Shown: positions 11,706 to 22,984, counted from the stretch's first letter. The stretch is 64,000 nt of DNA from Nansenia antarctica (GCA_963989245.1 OZ022347.1:44852993-44916992); one strand, 5' to 3'. A program made the numbers and translations. Notes: a model not told the origin generated them from the letters alone.

Positions 11706-12108
11706 AAGACCAACCCAGACCAGTCTCACCACGCATGACTAACTGGTTTAACAACACAGACCAACCCAGACCAGTCTCACCACACATGACTAACTGGTTT
11801 AACAACACAGAACAACCCAGACCAGTCTCACCACGCATGACTAACTGGTTTAACAACACAGACCAACCCAGACCAGTCTCACCACACATGACTAACTGGT
11901 TTAACAACACAGACCAACCCAGACCAGTCTCACCACACATGACTAACTGGTTTAACAACACAGACCAACCCAGACCAGTCTCACCACGCATGACTAACTG
12001 GTTTAACAACACAGAACAACCCAGACCAGTCTCACCACACATGACTAACTGGTTTAACAACACAGACCAACCCAGACCAGTCTCACCACACATGACTAAC
12101 TGGTTTAA
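11706..12108. repeat. 51-bp minisatellite, eight copies
   Basis: Eight units beginning ACCAACCCAGACCAGTCTCA. The unit is 17 codons long, so frames on both strands stay open (a 17-residue repeat on the plus strand). A TATAAA-like word lies at about 11625, but nothing else suggests a gene, so I treat the open frames as artefacts. Confidence 0.85.
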
Positions 12109-12119
12109 CTACTTTTCAT

Positions 12120-12500
12120 TTCAGTTTTGAAAACAGTTGCATATTAATAAAGCAAACAGTCATGAACATATTTTCAATGAGCAGATTTTATTTTTAATTT
12201 GTAATCAGGATATGGTTAATATTGGTATTGGTACATATGGAAATGGTCATGATATAGACATGGAAATTGTAGCTAGCACAAAAGTACAACCAGACGAGGT
12301 CCAGTACAGTAGCTAGGGTTCATACAGTAAACCAAAGTAGTACACACAGTAGATAAAAATGAAATAAACAAATATCTGAACAAAAACGATAAAACATCAT
12401 AACTCTGTTACAGTTGCATCGTCAGAGTCAGGATGTTAACAACTCATATTGAAATATAAAAAAAAGTTTTTTATAAAAGCAGTTTTGTCACAAAGTGTTT
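12120..12500. repeat. Left edge of the GIMAP-UGT segmental duplication
   Basis: Non-coding sequence that matches about 33540-33960 in the second half (shared words include AATAAAGCAAACAGTCA and GGTATTGGTACATATGG). It marks the low-coordinate limit of the homology I can see for the first half. Confidence 0.75.
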
Positions 12501-12574
12501 AACAACAGAAACAATAGAAACAACTTTGAGACAGTTGACCCAAAAAAAAAACTTTTTCAGAGGGGGACCCAGGA

Positions 12575-13005
12575 CCAGGAGTCAGCCCCATCCACACCTC
12601 TCAGCAGGAGGGAGTCAGCCCCATCCACACCTCTCAGCAGGAGGGAGTCAGCCCCATCCACACCTCTCAGCAGGAGGGAGTCAGCCCCATCCACAGCTCT
12701 CAGCAGGAGGGAGTCAGCCCCATCCACAGCTCTCAGCAGGAGGGAGTCAGCCCCATCCACACCTCTCAGCAGGAGGGAGTCAGCCCCACCCACACCTCTC
12801 AGCAGGAGGGAGTCAGCCCCATCCACACCTCTCAGCAGGAGGGAGTCAGCCCCATCCACACCTCTCAGCAGGAGGGAGTCAGCCCCATCCACACCTCTCA
12901 GCAGGAGGGAGTCAGCCCCATCCACACCTCTCAGCAGGGGGGAGTCAGCCCCATCCACACCTCTCAGCAGGAGGGAGTCAGCCCCATCCACACCTCTCAG
13001 CAGAG
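12575..13005. repeat. 33-bp minisatellite beyond the GIMAP stop codon
   Basis: About 13 copies of a 33-bp unit (GGGAGTCAGCCCCATCCACA plus CCTCTCAGCAGGA). It lies just 3' of the predicted minus-strand GIMAP stop (13007-13009), so it would fall in the 3' UTR or flank. The paralogous site at about 34970-35010 has only one to two units, so the expansion is specific to this copy. An open plus frame through it reads ESAPSTPLSRR repeated. Confidence 0.85.
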
Positions 13006-13006
13006 T

Positions 13007-13146
13007 CTACTGTTGGAGAACCTCTGGATCCTCTGTGAGGACGTCTCTCCTCCTTCTCTCAGGCTTCAACAGTGACTCAGCCACTGATCCAACCTCAGAT
13101 ACCAGCTCAGAATCATACCCTGTCTCTGCTCTGCTGCCTCCACTCA
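13007..13146 (-). CDS. GIMAP cluster 1, predicted terminal tail exon
   Basis: Minus-strand exon that starts right after an acceptor (TTACAG, preceded by a (TTG)13 tract) and ends with TAG at 13007-13009. After a split first codon it encodes 45 residues beginning SGGSRAETGYDSELVSE, then a basic patch KPERRRR and an acidic end. The split codon means entry in phase 1, which fits the phase-1 donors of the upstream exons. I do not recognise a function for this low-complexity tail. It resembles the tail exons at 13647-13757, 37660-37767, 35354-35422 and 35009-35100, so these arose by exon duplication. Exon status is inferred from splice motifs and from frame conservation between paralogues. Confidence 0.5.
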
Positions 13147-13153
13147 CTGTAAC

Positions 13154-13192
<39 letters not shown>

Positions 13193-13224
13193 GATCAGAT
13201 TCTGGGAAAGCTTTGCTGGCACAA

Positions 13225-13615
13225 TGGAAGCACTACAGTACAGGTAGTATATATGTATGTATGTGATGGAAGCACTACAGTACAGGTAGTATATATGTAT
13301 ATATGTATGTATGTGATGGAACACTACAGTACAGGTAGTATATATGTATATATGTATGTATGTGATGGAACACTACAGTACAGGTAGTATATATGTATAT
13401 ATGTATGTATGTGATGGAACACTACAGTACAGGTAGTATATATGTATATATGTATGTATGTGATGGAAGCACTACAGTACAGGTAGTATATATGTATATA
13501 TGTATGTATGTGATGGAACACTACAGTACAGGTAGTATATATGTATATATGTATGTATGTGATGGAAGCACTACAGTACAGGTAGTATATATGTATATAT
13601 GTATGTATGTGATGG
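13225..13615. repeat. 50-bp intronic minisatellite
   Basis: About seven 49- to 50-bp units containing CACTACAGTACAGGTAGTAT and a TATATGTATGTATG tract. It lies between two predicted GIMAP tail exons. Short open frames on both strands are by-products. Confidence 0.9.
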
Positions 13616-13646
13616 AGGGGAGATGTCTTCAGAGAACCATACTCAC

Positions 13647-13757
13647 TGCTTAAAGGAGGCTCCATGCTCCTAGCTCCTCTTGCTGACTCAGTCACTGATC
13701 CACCCTTAGATACCAGCTCAGATCCATAACCAGTGTCTGGTCTGCTGCCTCCACTCA
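13647..13757 (-). CDS. GIMAP cluster 1, predicted tail exon
   Basis: A 111-bp exon (37 codons, phase 1 at both ends). The acceptor is TTACAG at the end of a (TTG)13 tract; the donor is A|GTGAGT. It encodes SGGSRPDTGYGSELVSKGG, then SVTESARGARSMEPPLSS. The last part resembles the end of the type A GTPase exon (SLAPRGARSM, PPLSS), suggesting the tail exon was copied from that end. No domain is recognised. Joined to the upstream GTPase exon (13880-14542), the junction codon becomes ATG (Met). Confidence 0.55.
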
Positions 13758-13764
13758 CTGTAAC

Positions 13765-13803
<39 letters not shown>

Positions 13804-13879
13804 GATCAGAGGCTTTGTCACACTGGAATCACTACAGTATATAATTTACTGTATATGTGAGTCAGAGAACCATACTCAC

Positions 13880-14542
13880 TGTTCGGAGGCAACCGTATGC
13901 TGTTAGCTTTTCTTGGTGCCAGTGAAGGTTGACCCCCCACCTGACTCTCAGGATAAAACACATCTCCACTGTTCACTGCCACCATCTCATCTATCTTCTC
14001 CAGCAGCTCTGTGACCTGAGTGCCATCACCCCTGTTCTTATTGTTGAGGACATGATACCTGTTCCCACATTTCTCAACAAGGCAATGGAGGGCCTTCCCT
14101 TCACTCTCAATGTGCTGCTCAATGGTTGTGTCTCCCAGACTGTCCCCCCAGGTGAACAGCACTATAGTGTGACTCCAGACTCCCTCACTGAGAAGCTCCA
14201 GGTGTGCCTCTGCAGCATTTGCCTCTTCCTCTTTGAATGAAACATCCACCCGTATGACCAGGAGGAGAGTGTGAGGTCCTGGAGGACACAGAGACACACT
14301 GCTTACAATCTCCTGTTTAACCAGCTCAGAGGTCTCCCCAGCAGGGTTATCCCTCCACCAGCCTGGAGTGTCGACCACAGTGACCTGCCTCCCTGCTACT
14401 TCTCCCTGTCTCTTCACACACTGAGCTGCCTTCCCCAGGTCAAACTCCTCTCTGCCCAGGATGGTGTTTCCTGATGAACTCTTCCCTGCAGCCCTGTACC
14501 CCAGCAGCACGATCCTCAGCTCTGAGAGATGGAGGGAGTCAC
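13880..14542 (-). CDS. GIMAP GTPase exon, type A (cluster 1)
   Basis: A 663-bp exon encoding an AIG1-type G domain, the family of immunity-associated GTPases (GIMAP) found on lymphoid and endomembrane compartments. Visible motifs are P-loop GYRAAGKSSSGN (G1), VDTPGWW (G3) and LFTWGD in the G4-like position, with the GIMAP conserved block CPPGPHTLLLVI between. It enters after TCTGCCAG and leaves at A|GTGAGTATGG, phase 1 on both sides. After the G domain comes a short tail (DVFYPESQ, then SLAPRKANSI). The same open frame runs upstream to a Met at 14615, but that part reads through the acceptor and is probably intron. It differs from paralogues mainly at the P-loop, after DTPGW (WRDNPAGE) and at G4 (Trp). 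Confidence 0.85.
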
Positions 14543-15308
14543 CTGGCAGAGAGAGAAACAACACAGTATAATGAGCATCTCCCATTGACATGCTGTATAC
14601 AGGGTGTGTCTCCATTGAACATCCTTAGAACACCATTGATATTGGTGACTTGGGAGGGCATGCTAACATGCTACAAGCCATAATGTTTGATTGATTGATT
14701 GACTGCACATCTATTTCACCTGCATGGGAAGGTGGGACACATTTGAGGTTTAAAATCAACAGTGAATGTGATGCACACAATGGAATACTTCATTATCTCT
14801 ATATAATCTATATAATCTGTATCTTTATCTCTTTATAATCTGTTAATATAAACATGTTTTGAATTCTGTTTCTTTAGATAAACAGCAGCCCTGTCACTTG
14901 TGTTGGCAGACAGCTGAGAGATGGAGAAATGTAACCCCTCTTAAAATGAGTAGTGAAACCTTATGTTTTGGGTTATTATGATAGGGTAAGACAGTTGTGC
15001 TAAGCTCATGAAGCATTTATAAGTTACAATCAAAACATCTTTAATTTGATGTAGCGTATTCAAGGACGTGTCTGTAAATTGGTGCTAGAGATCCTGCCTT
15101 ATTCAGACAGCACAAACTTTTACACAAAGAAATGAACTGATTCGCCATCTCATCAATCATCCACCATCTTAGCACAAGCCCATTGGTCAGTAGCCAAACT
15201 GACCAATGGGAGTGGTTCTATGTCACAGAGAACTCAGTATTCCAGCCACCATCACAGTGATCTGATATGGAAGTTTCCTTCATAACAGTTCAGTAATAAT
15301 AATCTCAC
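14543..15308 (-). other. Intron or intergenic DNA between type A and type B GTPase exons
   Basis: No exon is seen. The stretch is closely matched by 38535-39305 in the second half, including the TGATTGATTG run near 14690 and ATCTATATAATCT near 14805. In the paralogous A exon at 35.5-36.2 kb most of this interval is deleted. Confidence 0.6.
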
Positions 15309-16013
15309 CTATGAATGATCTGTGGATCTCTCTCTGTTTCTTCACCTTCTCCTGCCTCTGTTTTGCTCTCTCTTCTTTGGGTTTTCTCCACACTTCTGTC
15401 TTCCTCACTATCGCTCTGTCTATCTCATAATGGCCTCCTCTGTTTCCTGCCACCATCTCCTCTATCTTCTCCAGCAGCTCTGTGACCTGAGTGCCATCAA
15501 ACCTGTTCTCATTGTTGAGGACATGATACCTGTTCCCACATTTCTCAACAAGCCACTGGAGGGCCTTCCCTTCACTCTCAATGTGCTGCTCAATGGTTGT
15601 GTCTCCCAGACTGTCCCCACAGGTGAACAGCACTATAGTGTGACTCCACACTCCCTCACTGAGAAGTCTCAGGTGTTCCTCTACTGCTCTTCTCTTTTCC
15701 TCAGTGAATGAAAAATCCACTGGTATGACCAGGAGGAGAGTGTGAGGTCCTGGAGGACACAGAGACACACTGCTTACAATCTCCTGTTTAACCAGCTCAG
15801 AGGTATACTCTACAGGGGCATCCATCAACCATCCTGGAGTGTCGACCACAGTGACCTGCCTCCCTGCTACTTCTCCCTGTCTCTTCACACACTGAGCAGC
15901 TGTCCCCAGGTCAAACTCCTCTCTGCCCAGGATGGTGTTTCCTGATGAACTCTTCCCTGCAGCCCTGTACCCCAGCAGCACGACCCTCAGCTCTGAGAGA
16001 TGGAGGGAGTCAC
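15309..16013 (-). CDS. GIMAP GTPase exon, type B (cluster 1)
   Basis: A 705-bp exon (235 codons, phase 1 both sides): acceptor CTGCCAG, donor ATAG|GTGAGA. AIG1 GTPase domain with G1 GYRAAGKSSSGN, G3 VDTPGWLMDAPVEY and G4-like LFTCGD, followed by a basic, probably coiled-coil tail (YEIDRAIVRKTEVWRKPKEE, then AKQRQEKVKKQRE) typical of the C-terminal helices of GIMAPs. There is no ATG between the acceptor and the P-loop, so this is an internal exon. NENRFDG replaces the NENRGDG or NKNRGDG of most relatives. Its closest relative is 39306-40010. Confidence 0.85.
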
Positions 16014-16084
16014 CTGGCAGAGAGAGAGAGAGAAATAATGAATGTCAAGAAATAAGTAATTTTATTCTCCCCAGCTCACAACAA

Positions 16085-16085
<1 letters not shown>

Positions 16086-16133
<48 letters not shown>

Positions 16134-16150
16134 TGTGTGTGTGTGTGTGT
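16086..16150. repeat. (TG)n microsatellite in a GIMAP intron
   Basis: A TG run on the plus strand, CA on the gene strand, about 70-135 bases before the type B acceptor. The same tract precedes other type B and C exons (18112-18193, 40086-40110). Confidence 0.95.
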
Positions 16151-16239
16151 ATTCCTATGTAAAATTGTGTTTGTGTACCTGACTGAACACCCATAACCAC
16201 ATACTGATGGTTAAATCTCTTGAAATGTTGAAATGGACT

Positions 16240-16620
16240 ATCTATCTATCTATATACATGGACATGCTTATCTATCTATACACATGGACATGCTTATCTA
16301 TCTATACACATGGACATGCTTATCTATCTATATACATGGACATGCTTATCTATCTATATACATGGACATGCTTATCTATCTATATACATGGACATGCTTA
16401 TCTATCTATATACATGGACATGCTTATCTATCTATATACATGGACATGCTTATCTATCTATATACATGGACATGCTTATCTATCTATATACATGGACATG
16501 CTTATCTATCTATATACATGGACATGCTTATCTATCTATATACATGGACATGCTTATCTATCTATATACATGGACATGCTTATCTATCTATATACATGGA
16601 GATGCTTATCCATCTATACA
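16240..16620. repeat. 26-bp intronic minisatellite
   Basis: About 14 units of ATGGACATGCTTATCTATCT plus ATATAC. Related arrays occupy the matching position at 18290-18722 and 40742-41345, with different copy numbers. A 26-bp unit cycles through frames, giving long plus-strand open frames with no coding meaning. Confidence 0.92.
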
Positions 16621-17323
16621 CATTTAATTGACATTTCACACATAACAGGGTTTTCTATCTTTGCCATGCAGAAAAACACTTATAAAGCCAAAGTGTATTA
16701 ACTAGTATCACTGTAATCGTATACTACATATGGTTGTCATGGTAACCGTGCTACCACACCACCGCCATTAATGCGTTTTTCCCTGTTTTATAGTTTGTGA
16801 CTTGCTCCATCATTTTCAGTCACTTGAAGCCAAAACCAGATGTTGAATCTCAGCTTTCTTTTCATGCCACATTCGTGTCTCAACTCCCAATCATGAGAGA
16901 GAAAAGGCCGGTTACAGTTGGAGCACTGAACACTGATGTGGAGGAATCTACTCTGAGGTTGAATCTGTTTCATATCGCATTCCACTCAAATGAAGAAGGC
17001 ATTTTCTGTCTGACGTTAAGCAAATCACATAGCTGGCTGGCTGGCTGTATTCACAGTTCAGCTAATCAGTTTGTCAGCTTGATTTTAGCTAAACTGTGAG
17101 GCAAGACAGCCAGTTAGCTAGTCAGTGAGTTTACTGTTGCTACTGTAGGAGCTAGCAACTCCATCTCAAACTGAAAGCTCTATCCACCTCATCATCTAAG
17201 GCATGGAAAGTATATTTACATCATGATTTTGCTTTTAAAACTAAGTGAAATGGAGAGAAAACATGTTGTTCTAGTGAAATCTTTAACAAATCTGTTTTTA
17301 AAAAGAGACAGAAATAAACTCAC
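16621..17323. other. Duplicated non-coding spacer between GTPase exons
   Basis: Matches 18723-19425 and, in part, 42095-42623 almost base for base. A short minus frame (16788-16985) has a C-x2-C...H-x-C pattern, but it is no better conserved than its flanks. Confidence 0.6.
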
Positions 17324-18028
17324 CCTTTAGTGACCTGAGGGTCTCTCTCTGTTCCTGCACCTTCTTCAGTCTCTGTTTCGCTCTCTCTCCCACTGCCCTC
17401 CTTTCCTGTTCTATCTTCTCCAGTATCTCTCTGTCTATCTCATAATGGCCTCCTCTGTTTCCTGCCACCATCTCCTCTATCTTCTCCAGCAGCTCTGTGA
17501 CCTGAGTGCCATCACCCCTGTTCTCATTGTTGAGGACATGATACCTGTTCCCACATTTCTCAACAAGCCCCTGGAGGGCCTTCCCTTCACTCTCAATGTG
17601 CTGCTCAATGGTTGTGTCTCCCAGACAGTCCCCACGGGTGAACAGCACTATAGTGTGACTCCACACTCCCTCACTGAGAAGTCTCAGGTGTGCCTCTACT
17701 GCTCTTCTCTTTTCCTCAGTGAATGAAACATCCACTTCTATGACCAGGAGGAGAGTGTGAGGTCCTGGGGGACACAGAGACACACTGCTTACAATCTCCT
17801 GTTTAACCAGCTCAGAGGTAAACTCTACAGGGAGAATACTCAACCAGCCTGGAGTGTCGACCACAGTGACCTGCCTCCCTGCTACTTCTCCCTGTCTCTT
17901 CACACACTGAGCTGCCTTCCCCAGGTCAAACTCCTCTCTGCCCAGGATGGTGTTTCCTGATGAACTCTTCCCTGCACACCTGTACCCCAGCAGCACGATC
18001 CTCAGCTCTGAGAGATGGAGGGAGTCAC
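17324..18028 (-). CDS. GIMAP GTPase exon, type C (cluster 1, first)
   Basis: A 705-bp exon, phase 1 at both ends: acceptor CTGCCAG, donor AAGG|GTGAGT. AIG1 domain with G1 GYRCAGKSSSGN, G3 VDTPGWLSILPVEF and G4-like LFTRGD (the Arg form common in GIMAPs). The tail is helical and charged (DREILEKIEQERRAVGER, then AKQRLKKVQEQRETLRSLKG). It is nearly identical to 19426-20130 except at a few clustered codons: the P-loop (C-A against R-R-A), LSILPVEF against LSIHPVEW, and DLGKAAQ against DLRRTAQ. A Met-initiated frame begins at 18104 but crosses the acceptor. Confidence 0.85.
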
Positions 18029-18109
18029 CTGGCAGAGAGAGAGAGAGAGAGAGAGAGAAATAATGAATGTCAAGAAATAAGTAATTGTATTCTCCCCAGC
18101 TCACAACAA

Positions 18110-18111
<2 letters not shown>

Positions 18112-18193
<82 letters not shown>
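18112..18193. repeat. (TG)n microsatellite in a GIMAP intron
   Basis: A pure TG run with one C interruption, at the position equivalent to 16086-16150. Confidence 0.95.
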
Positions 18194-18289
18194 ATTCCTA
18201 TGTAAAATTGTGTTTGTGTACCTGACTGAACACCCATAACCACATACTGCTGGTTAAATCTCTTGAAATGTTGAAATGGACTATCTATC

Positions 18290-18722
18290 TATCTATATAC
18301 ATGGACATGCTTATCTATCTATATACATGGACATGCTTATCTATCTATATACATGAACATGCTTATCTATCTATATAGTATATACATGGACATGCTTATC
18401 TATCTATATACATGGACATGCTTATCTATCTATATACATGGACATGCTTATCTATCTATATACATGGACATGCTTATCCATCTATATACATGGACATGCT
18501 TATCTATCTATATACATGAACATGCTTATCTATCTATACACATGAACATGCTTATCTATCTATACACATGGACATGCTTATCTATCTATATACATGGACA
18601 TGCTTATCTATCTATATGCATGGACATGCTTATCTATCTATATACATGGACATGCTTATCTATCTATATACATGGACATGCTTATCTATCTATATACATG
18701 GAGATGCTTATCCATCTATACA
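18290..18722. repeat. 26-bp intronic minisatellite, second array
   Basis: Same unit as 16240-16620, with more variants (ATGAACATG units and one AGTATATAC insertion near 18378). Confidence 0.92.
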
Positions 18723-19425
18723 CATTTAATTGACATTTCACACATAACAGGGTTTTCTATCTTTGCCATGCAGAAAAACACTTATAAAGCCAAAGTGTAT
18801 TAACTAGTATCACTGTAATCGTATACTACATATGGTTGTCATGGTAACCGTGCTACCACACCACCGCCATTAATGCGTTTTTCCCTGTTTTATAGTTTGT
18901 GACTTGCTCCATCATTTTCAGTCACTTGAAGCCAAAACCAGATGTTGAATCTCAGCTTTCTTTTCATGCCACATTCGTGTCTCAACTCCCAATCATGAGA
19001 GAGAAAAGGCCGGTTACAGTCGGAGCACTGAACACTGATGTGGAGGAATCTACTCTGAGGTTGAATCTGTTTCATATCGCATTCCACTCAAATGAAGAAG
19101 GTATTTTCTGTCTGACGTTAAGCAAATCACATAGCTGGCTAGCTAGCTGTATTCACAGTTCAGCTAATCAGTTTGTCAGCTTGATTTTAGCTAAACTGTG
19201 AGGCAAGACAGCCAGTTAGCTAGTCAGTGAGTTTACTGTTGCTACTGTAGGAGCTAGCAACTCCATCTCAAACTGAAAGCTCTATCCACCTCATCATCTA
19301 AGGCATGGAAAGTATATTTACATCATGATTTTGCTTTTAAAACTAAGTGAAATGGAGAGAAAACATGTTGTTCTAGTGAAATCTTTAACAAACCTGTTTT
19401 TAAAAAGAGACAGAAATAAACTCAC

Positions 19426-20130
19426 CCTTTAGTGATCTGAGGGTCTCTCTCTGTTCCTGCACCTTCTTCAGTCTCTGTTTCGCTCTCTCTCCCACTGCCC
19501 TCCTTTCCTGTTCTATCTTCTCCAGTATCTGTCTCTCTATCTCATAATGGCCTCCTCTGTTTCCTGCCACCATCTCCTCTATCTTCTCCAGCAGCTCTGT
19601 GACCTGAGTGCCATCACCCCTGTTCTCATTGTTGAGGACATGATACCTGTTCCCACATTTCTCAACAAGCCCCTGGAGGGCCTTCCCTTCACTCTCAATG
19701 TGCTGCTCAATGGTTGTGTCTCCCAGACAGTCCCCACGGGTGAACAGCACTATAGTGTGACTCCACACTCCCTCACTGAGAAGTCTCAGGTGTTCCTCTA
19801 CTGAACTTCTCATTACCTCAGTGAATGAAACATCCACTTCTATGACCAGGAGGAGAGTGTGAGGTCCTGGAGGACACAGAGACACACTGCTTACAATCTC
19901 CTGTTTAACCAGCTCAGGGGTCCACTCTACAGGGTGAATACTCAACCAGCCTGGAGTGTCGACCACAGTGACCTGCCTCCCTGCTACTTCTCCCTGTCTC
20001 TTCACACACTGAGCAGTTCTCCTCAGGTCAAACTCCTCTCTGCCCAGGATGGTGTTTCCTGATGAACTCTTCCCTGCTCTTCTGGACCCCAGCAGCACGA
20101 TCCTCAGCTCTGAGAGATGGAGGGAGTCAC
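19426..20130 (-). CDS. GIMAP GTPase exon, type C (cluster 1, second)
   Basis: A 705-bp phase-1/phase-1 exon. AIG1 domain with G1 GSRRAGKSSSGN, G3 VDTPGWLSIHPVEW and G4-like LFTRGD; the tail ends EQRETLRSLKG as in 17324-18028. This is the most 5' GTPase exon I can find on the minus strand in cluster 1. No ATG lies between acceptor and P-loop, so at least one upstream exon is missing from my annotation; it could lie anywhere in 20131-23800. With exons at 17324, 15309 and 13880 plus tail exons it could encode a protein of about 1,000 residues. Confidence 0.85.
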
Positions 20131-20167
20131 CTGGCAGAGAGAGAGAGAGAGAGAGAAGTCATAAAGT

Positions 20168-20275
20168 CCATAATGAAACCATGGCAACCATACAGCAGCT
20201 CCATAATGAAACCATGGCAACCATACAGCAGCTCCATACTGAAACCATGGCAACCATACAGCAGCTCCATACTGA
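20168..20275. repeat. 33-bp tandem repeat
   Basis: Three to four units of CATAATGAAACCATGGCAAC plus CATACAGCAGCTC, immediately upstream (on the gene strand) of the type C exon. Confidence 0.9.
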
Positions 20276-20539
20276 CATCTGCTGGTCAGGTCATGGTATG
20301 GCGGCTGTATCGACTGAATCTGGGGCCAAATCCAATAAGCCCACCGTCATCTGTGATGTCTTGTCCAATAAAGGTGCTGTGACCAACTGTGTGGATGTGT
20401 ATGAGGCCATATATGGTCTTAAATGTTGGTGTGTCTAGTAGACTACAGCCTAGTAGAATGTTTAGCTGTTTGAACTGATGACCTGTCTAAATGTGTCTGT
20501 AGTCAACATGACGTTGTTCTGTGATAGTGATTGACTTCT

Positions 20540-20633
20540 AGCTTCCTCAGTCTCTCAACAGACACTGACCCTCCTCCCACAGATGCTTCCTCAGTCTCTC
20601 AACAGACACTGACCCTCCTCCCACAGATGCTTC
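20540..20633. repeat. Short tandem duplication
   Basis: Two copies of a segment of about 44-47 bp beginning CTTCCTCAGTCTCTCAACAG. Confidence 0.9.
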
Positions 20634-21519
20634 CAAACATGACTTCTTCTTTACATTTTAATACATTTATATATATAATTATTCATGGTATTTATATAGC
20701 GCTATTCTGGGGCTCAAAGACGCTGAAATATATAAAGAACCTATAGGGGATATTGTACATTGTAACTCGAGGTGTCTGAATTATTCCTCCTGGATATTAT
20801 TTCCTTGGGCGCAATTCCCAAGGTGGCGTTGTCTGGCTAAGGTTGTCTGGCTAAGGTTGTTGTATTGCATACCTAAGTCGTTATGCCACGCGTGTCTCCA
20901 GTGTCCGTCTTGTATGTATCTTAGCACCAATAACACCAAAGTAAAGTCCTTGGGCCTGCTGGCATTGTACTTTGGTCAATTAAAGCGATTTTGATTCTGA
21001 TCATTGTATGAGTCTGTGTTTGAATGGAAATTATGGTCTGCTGTTAGTGTGTGTGTCTGACTTGCCGGTGTTCTGACTTCCTGACTACAAAAAGTTGTTG
21101 TGGTACGTGGCCCATGAGCTGCTGTGATGGGTTTGATTCATCAGCATCTACAGACTGCAGACATTACGTTAAACAAGTGAGATGCTGTCAGGATGTAAGA
21201 CTTCAGGTCACTGAAGCAGGCGCCTGCACTGTACTGTGTTCCCTTGAATCCTGGAGAACAAGTTAACCCCCCGATTGTCATTGTGAGAGCTTCAGAGAGG
21301 CTTGTCTTGTGATCCTCTTTTTGGAATTTCATAGAATCTAGTCTCCTATGCTCTTGTGATTTAAGTTAAGTACTTTGGTTTGTTATTTTTCCTAAGTCTG
21401 TTCTGTTCCTGTCTACTCTGGATTACTGCAGGTACAAGTTGCTTCGCCCGAAACGTTTCAACTGCCATCATTGCTCTTGTCATTGCACAGAGTACAACGG
21501 AATGTATGTTTTGCTCTAG
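20634..21519. other. Spacer with retroelement 3' end, no gene
   Basis: About 20800-21005 ends in TCAATTAAAGCGATTTTGAT followed by TCTGATCA, which looks like the 3' tail of a LINE-type element on the plus strand. The rest (21006-21519) has only short open frames with no family likeness. Confidence 0.4.
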
Positions 21520-21728
21520 GCACAGGATCAGCCATAGTCAGCGCCCCTGGAGCAATTAGGCGTTAAGTGCCTTGCTCAAGTACACAACAGCAGTGGTAGG
21601 CACCTTAGATATGATGCCAGCAACCCTCCAGTCACCAGCTCACATGCAGCTCCCTCCTGAGGCGGGGAGCGAACCAGCAACCTTCCGATTGCTAACCGGC
21701 CTCTCTAACCTCTAGGCTACCCCTACCC
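21520..21728 (-). mobile_element. tRNA-derived SINE, minus strand
   Basis: On the minus strand the head reads TAGCCTAGAGGTTAGAGAGG, with a box B-like GTTCGCTCC after GGTTGCTG. The body has GAGCAAGGCACTTAACGCC and CTCCAGGGGCGCTGACTATG, a common fish SINE arrangement. A short C-rich tract follows at 21720-21770. Confidence 0.75.
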
Positions 21729-22440
21729 CCCTGCCCCCCTACCCCCACCCCTACCCTACACACCTAAATACAGTAGGCCAGCGCATCCTCATGCATTCAG
21801 TCTAGTGCACTAATGCACTTGTGACTGTTGTCATAACAGACATTTCAATTAATAATATAATCTATTTAAATTAAGTTGTCTCACACGTGTTTGGGTTTCA
21901 TTAGGCTAAAAACTGTCTGTTGGCATTTCTGAAAACGGTCATTAAAATCTTAGCGTATTTTGCATTATTAAATGATGATTACACAATTAAATTCATGTTA
22001 ATTAACTCTCAAAAACCTACATAAGCTTGTGTCCAGGTTTATGATTGGTACCAAAGTGGTTCAGTTTTGACATTAACAGTTTACCTGGACGGCCCGCTGT
22101 GGCCATTGTTGTAACCTGGAGATCCACTGGTGTGCAGTGGAACGCTGATAAGGCAGCTGGCAGGTAGGGTTGGACAGGTAGGGTTGGGCGGGGGGACGAG
22201 GCCAGGTAATGACTGATCACGTTGCTCCGCGTGACTTTGGCCTTCACGTCACCGAGTTAGGGCGAGTTAGGGCGAGCACAAAAAGAACACAAAGAAAACA
22301 AAGAGCCAAGATATGTGACATTTAGACCGGCTGTAGATTGCGGTCAAGACTGATTGTTTAAATTAAATCAAAAGCAAGGAAGTATGAATGAAGACATATC
22401 CTCTAGTCAGAATGCATCTCTCTCAGGTGAGGCACAGGCC
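21729..22440. other. Non-coding; start of UGT-block homology
   Basis: From about 21965 onward the sequence matches 45330-45830 in the second half. No exon is recognised. Confidence 0.6.
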
Positions 22441-22442
22441 TC

Positions 22443-22483
<41 letters not shown>

Positions 22484-22517
22484 CCCTAACCCACCAACAA
22501 CAACAACAACAACAACA
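22441..22517. repeat. (CAA)n microsatellite
   Basis: Two CAA runs separated by CCCTAACCCACC. The equivalent site in the second copy (45860-46070) is expanded into a compound repeat. Confidence 0.95.
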
Positions 22518-22984
22518 GCAAAATAAGTTCTGATGAAGAAGTTCAATCTGACAAGACAAGCAACAGAAAGATATGTTCAAACTGTTCATACCTTCTCATC
22601 AGCTGCAGGACGAACGGAGGGAACGGATCAAATAAAAAAGGAGTGATGTGATACTTTAGTAGTTATCTGGACTTTGTAGCTCCAGTAAAACCACCCGGGT
22701 GTGGCGCAATAAACCCCTGGAGTGAGGCCCAACCAACCCCATAACCTTAGGCAGCTCTGAGTTACACATTAACAGAGTTGTGATTGAAGGATGATTCTAC
22801 AGACAGACAGGCCTACGTAAACTAATGACTGTTACCCAGTTTATATTGATGTGTGATAAAGTTAGCCTGTGGTTCTTTGGCCTTGATAGCAGCTAGGCTA
22901 AATGTGGCCCAGTCTGCTAGGAATACAAGATAATAGGACACTTTATGCCATATAATCTTCTTGGCTCTAGATCTATGTTACTAC
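22518..22984. other. UGT downstream flank, no gene seen
   Basis: Unique sequence shared with the second UGT block. The second copy contains an extra retroelement fragment at 46357-46491 that is absent here near 22833. Confidence 0.6.

Noticed and set aside
11618..12130. 170-codon frame with a 17-residue repeat
   Set aside because: A 51-bp unit stays in frame by arithmetic. Both strands are open and no gene signals surround it.
12495..13247. 250-codon plus frame with 11-residue repeats and a poly-Gln run
   Set aside because: It is antisense to the predicted GIMAP terminal exon; the repeat unit is 33 bp and the Gln run is the (CAA)n tract of the intron.
13818..14615. Start codons upstream of the GTPase exons (14615, 18104, 36301, 38655, 40047) as GIMAP starts
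   Set aside because: Each lies beyond a strong TCTGCCAG acceptor, and the translated leader is not conserved between subtypes. The GTPase exons are better read as internal.
16788..16985. 65-residue minus frame with a C-x2-C...H-x-C pattern, repeated at 18890 and 42147
   Set aside because: Conserved only as much as the surrounding duplicated spacer; too short and without splice or start support to call a zinc finger gene.
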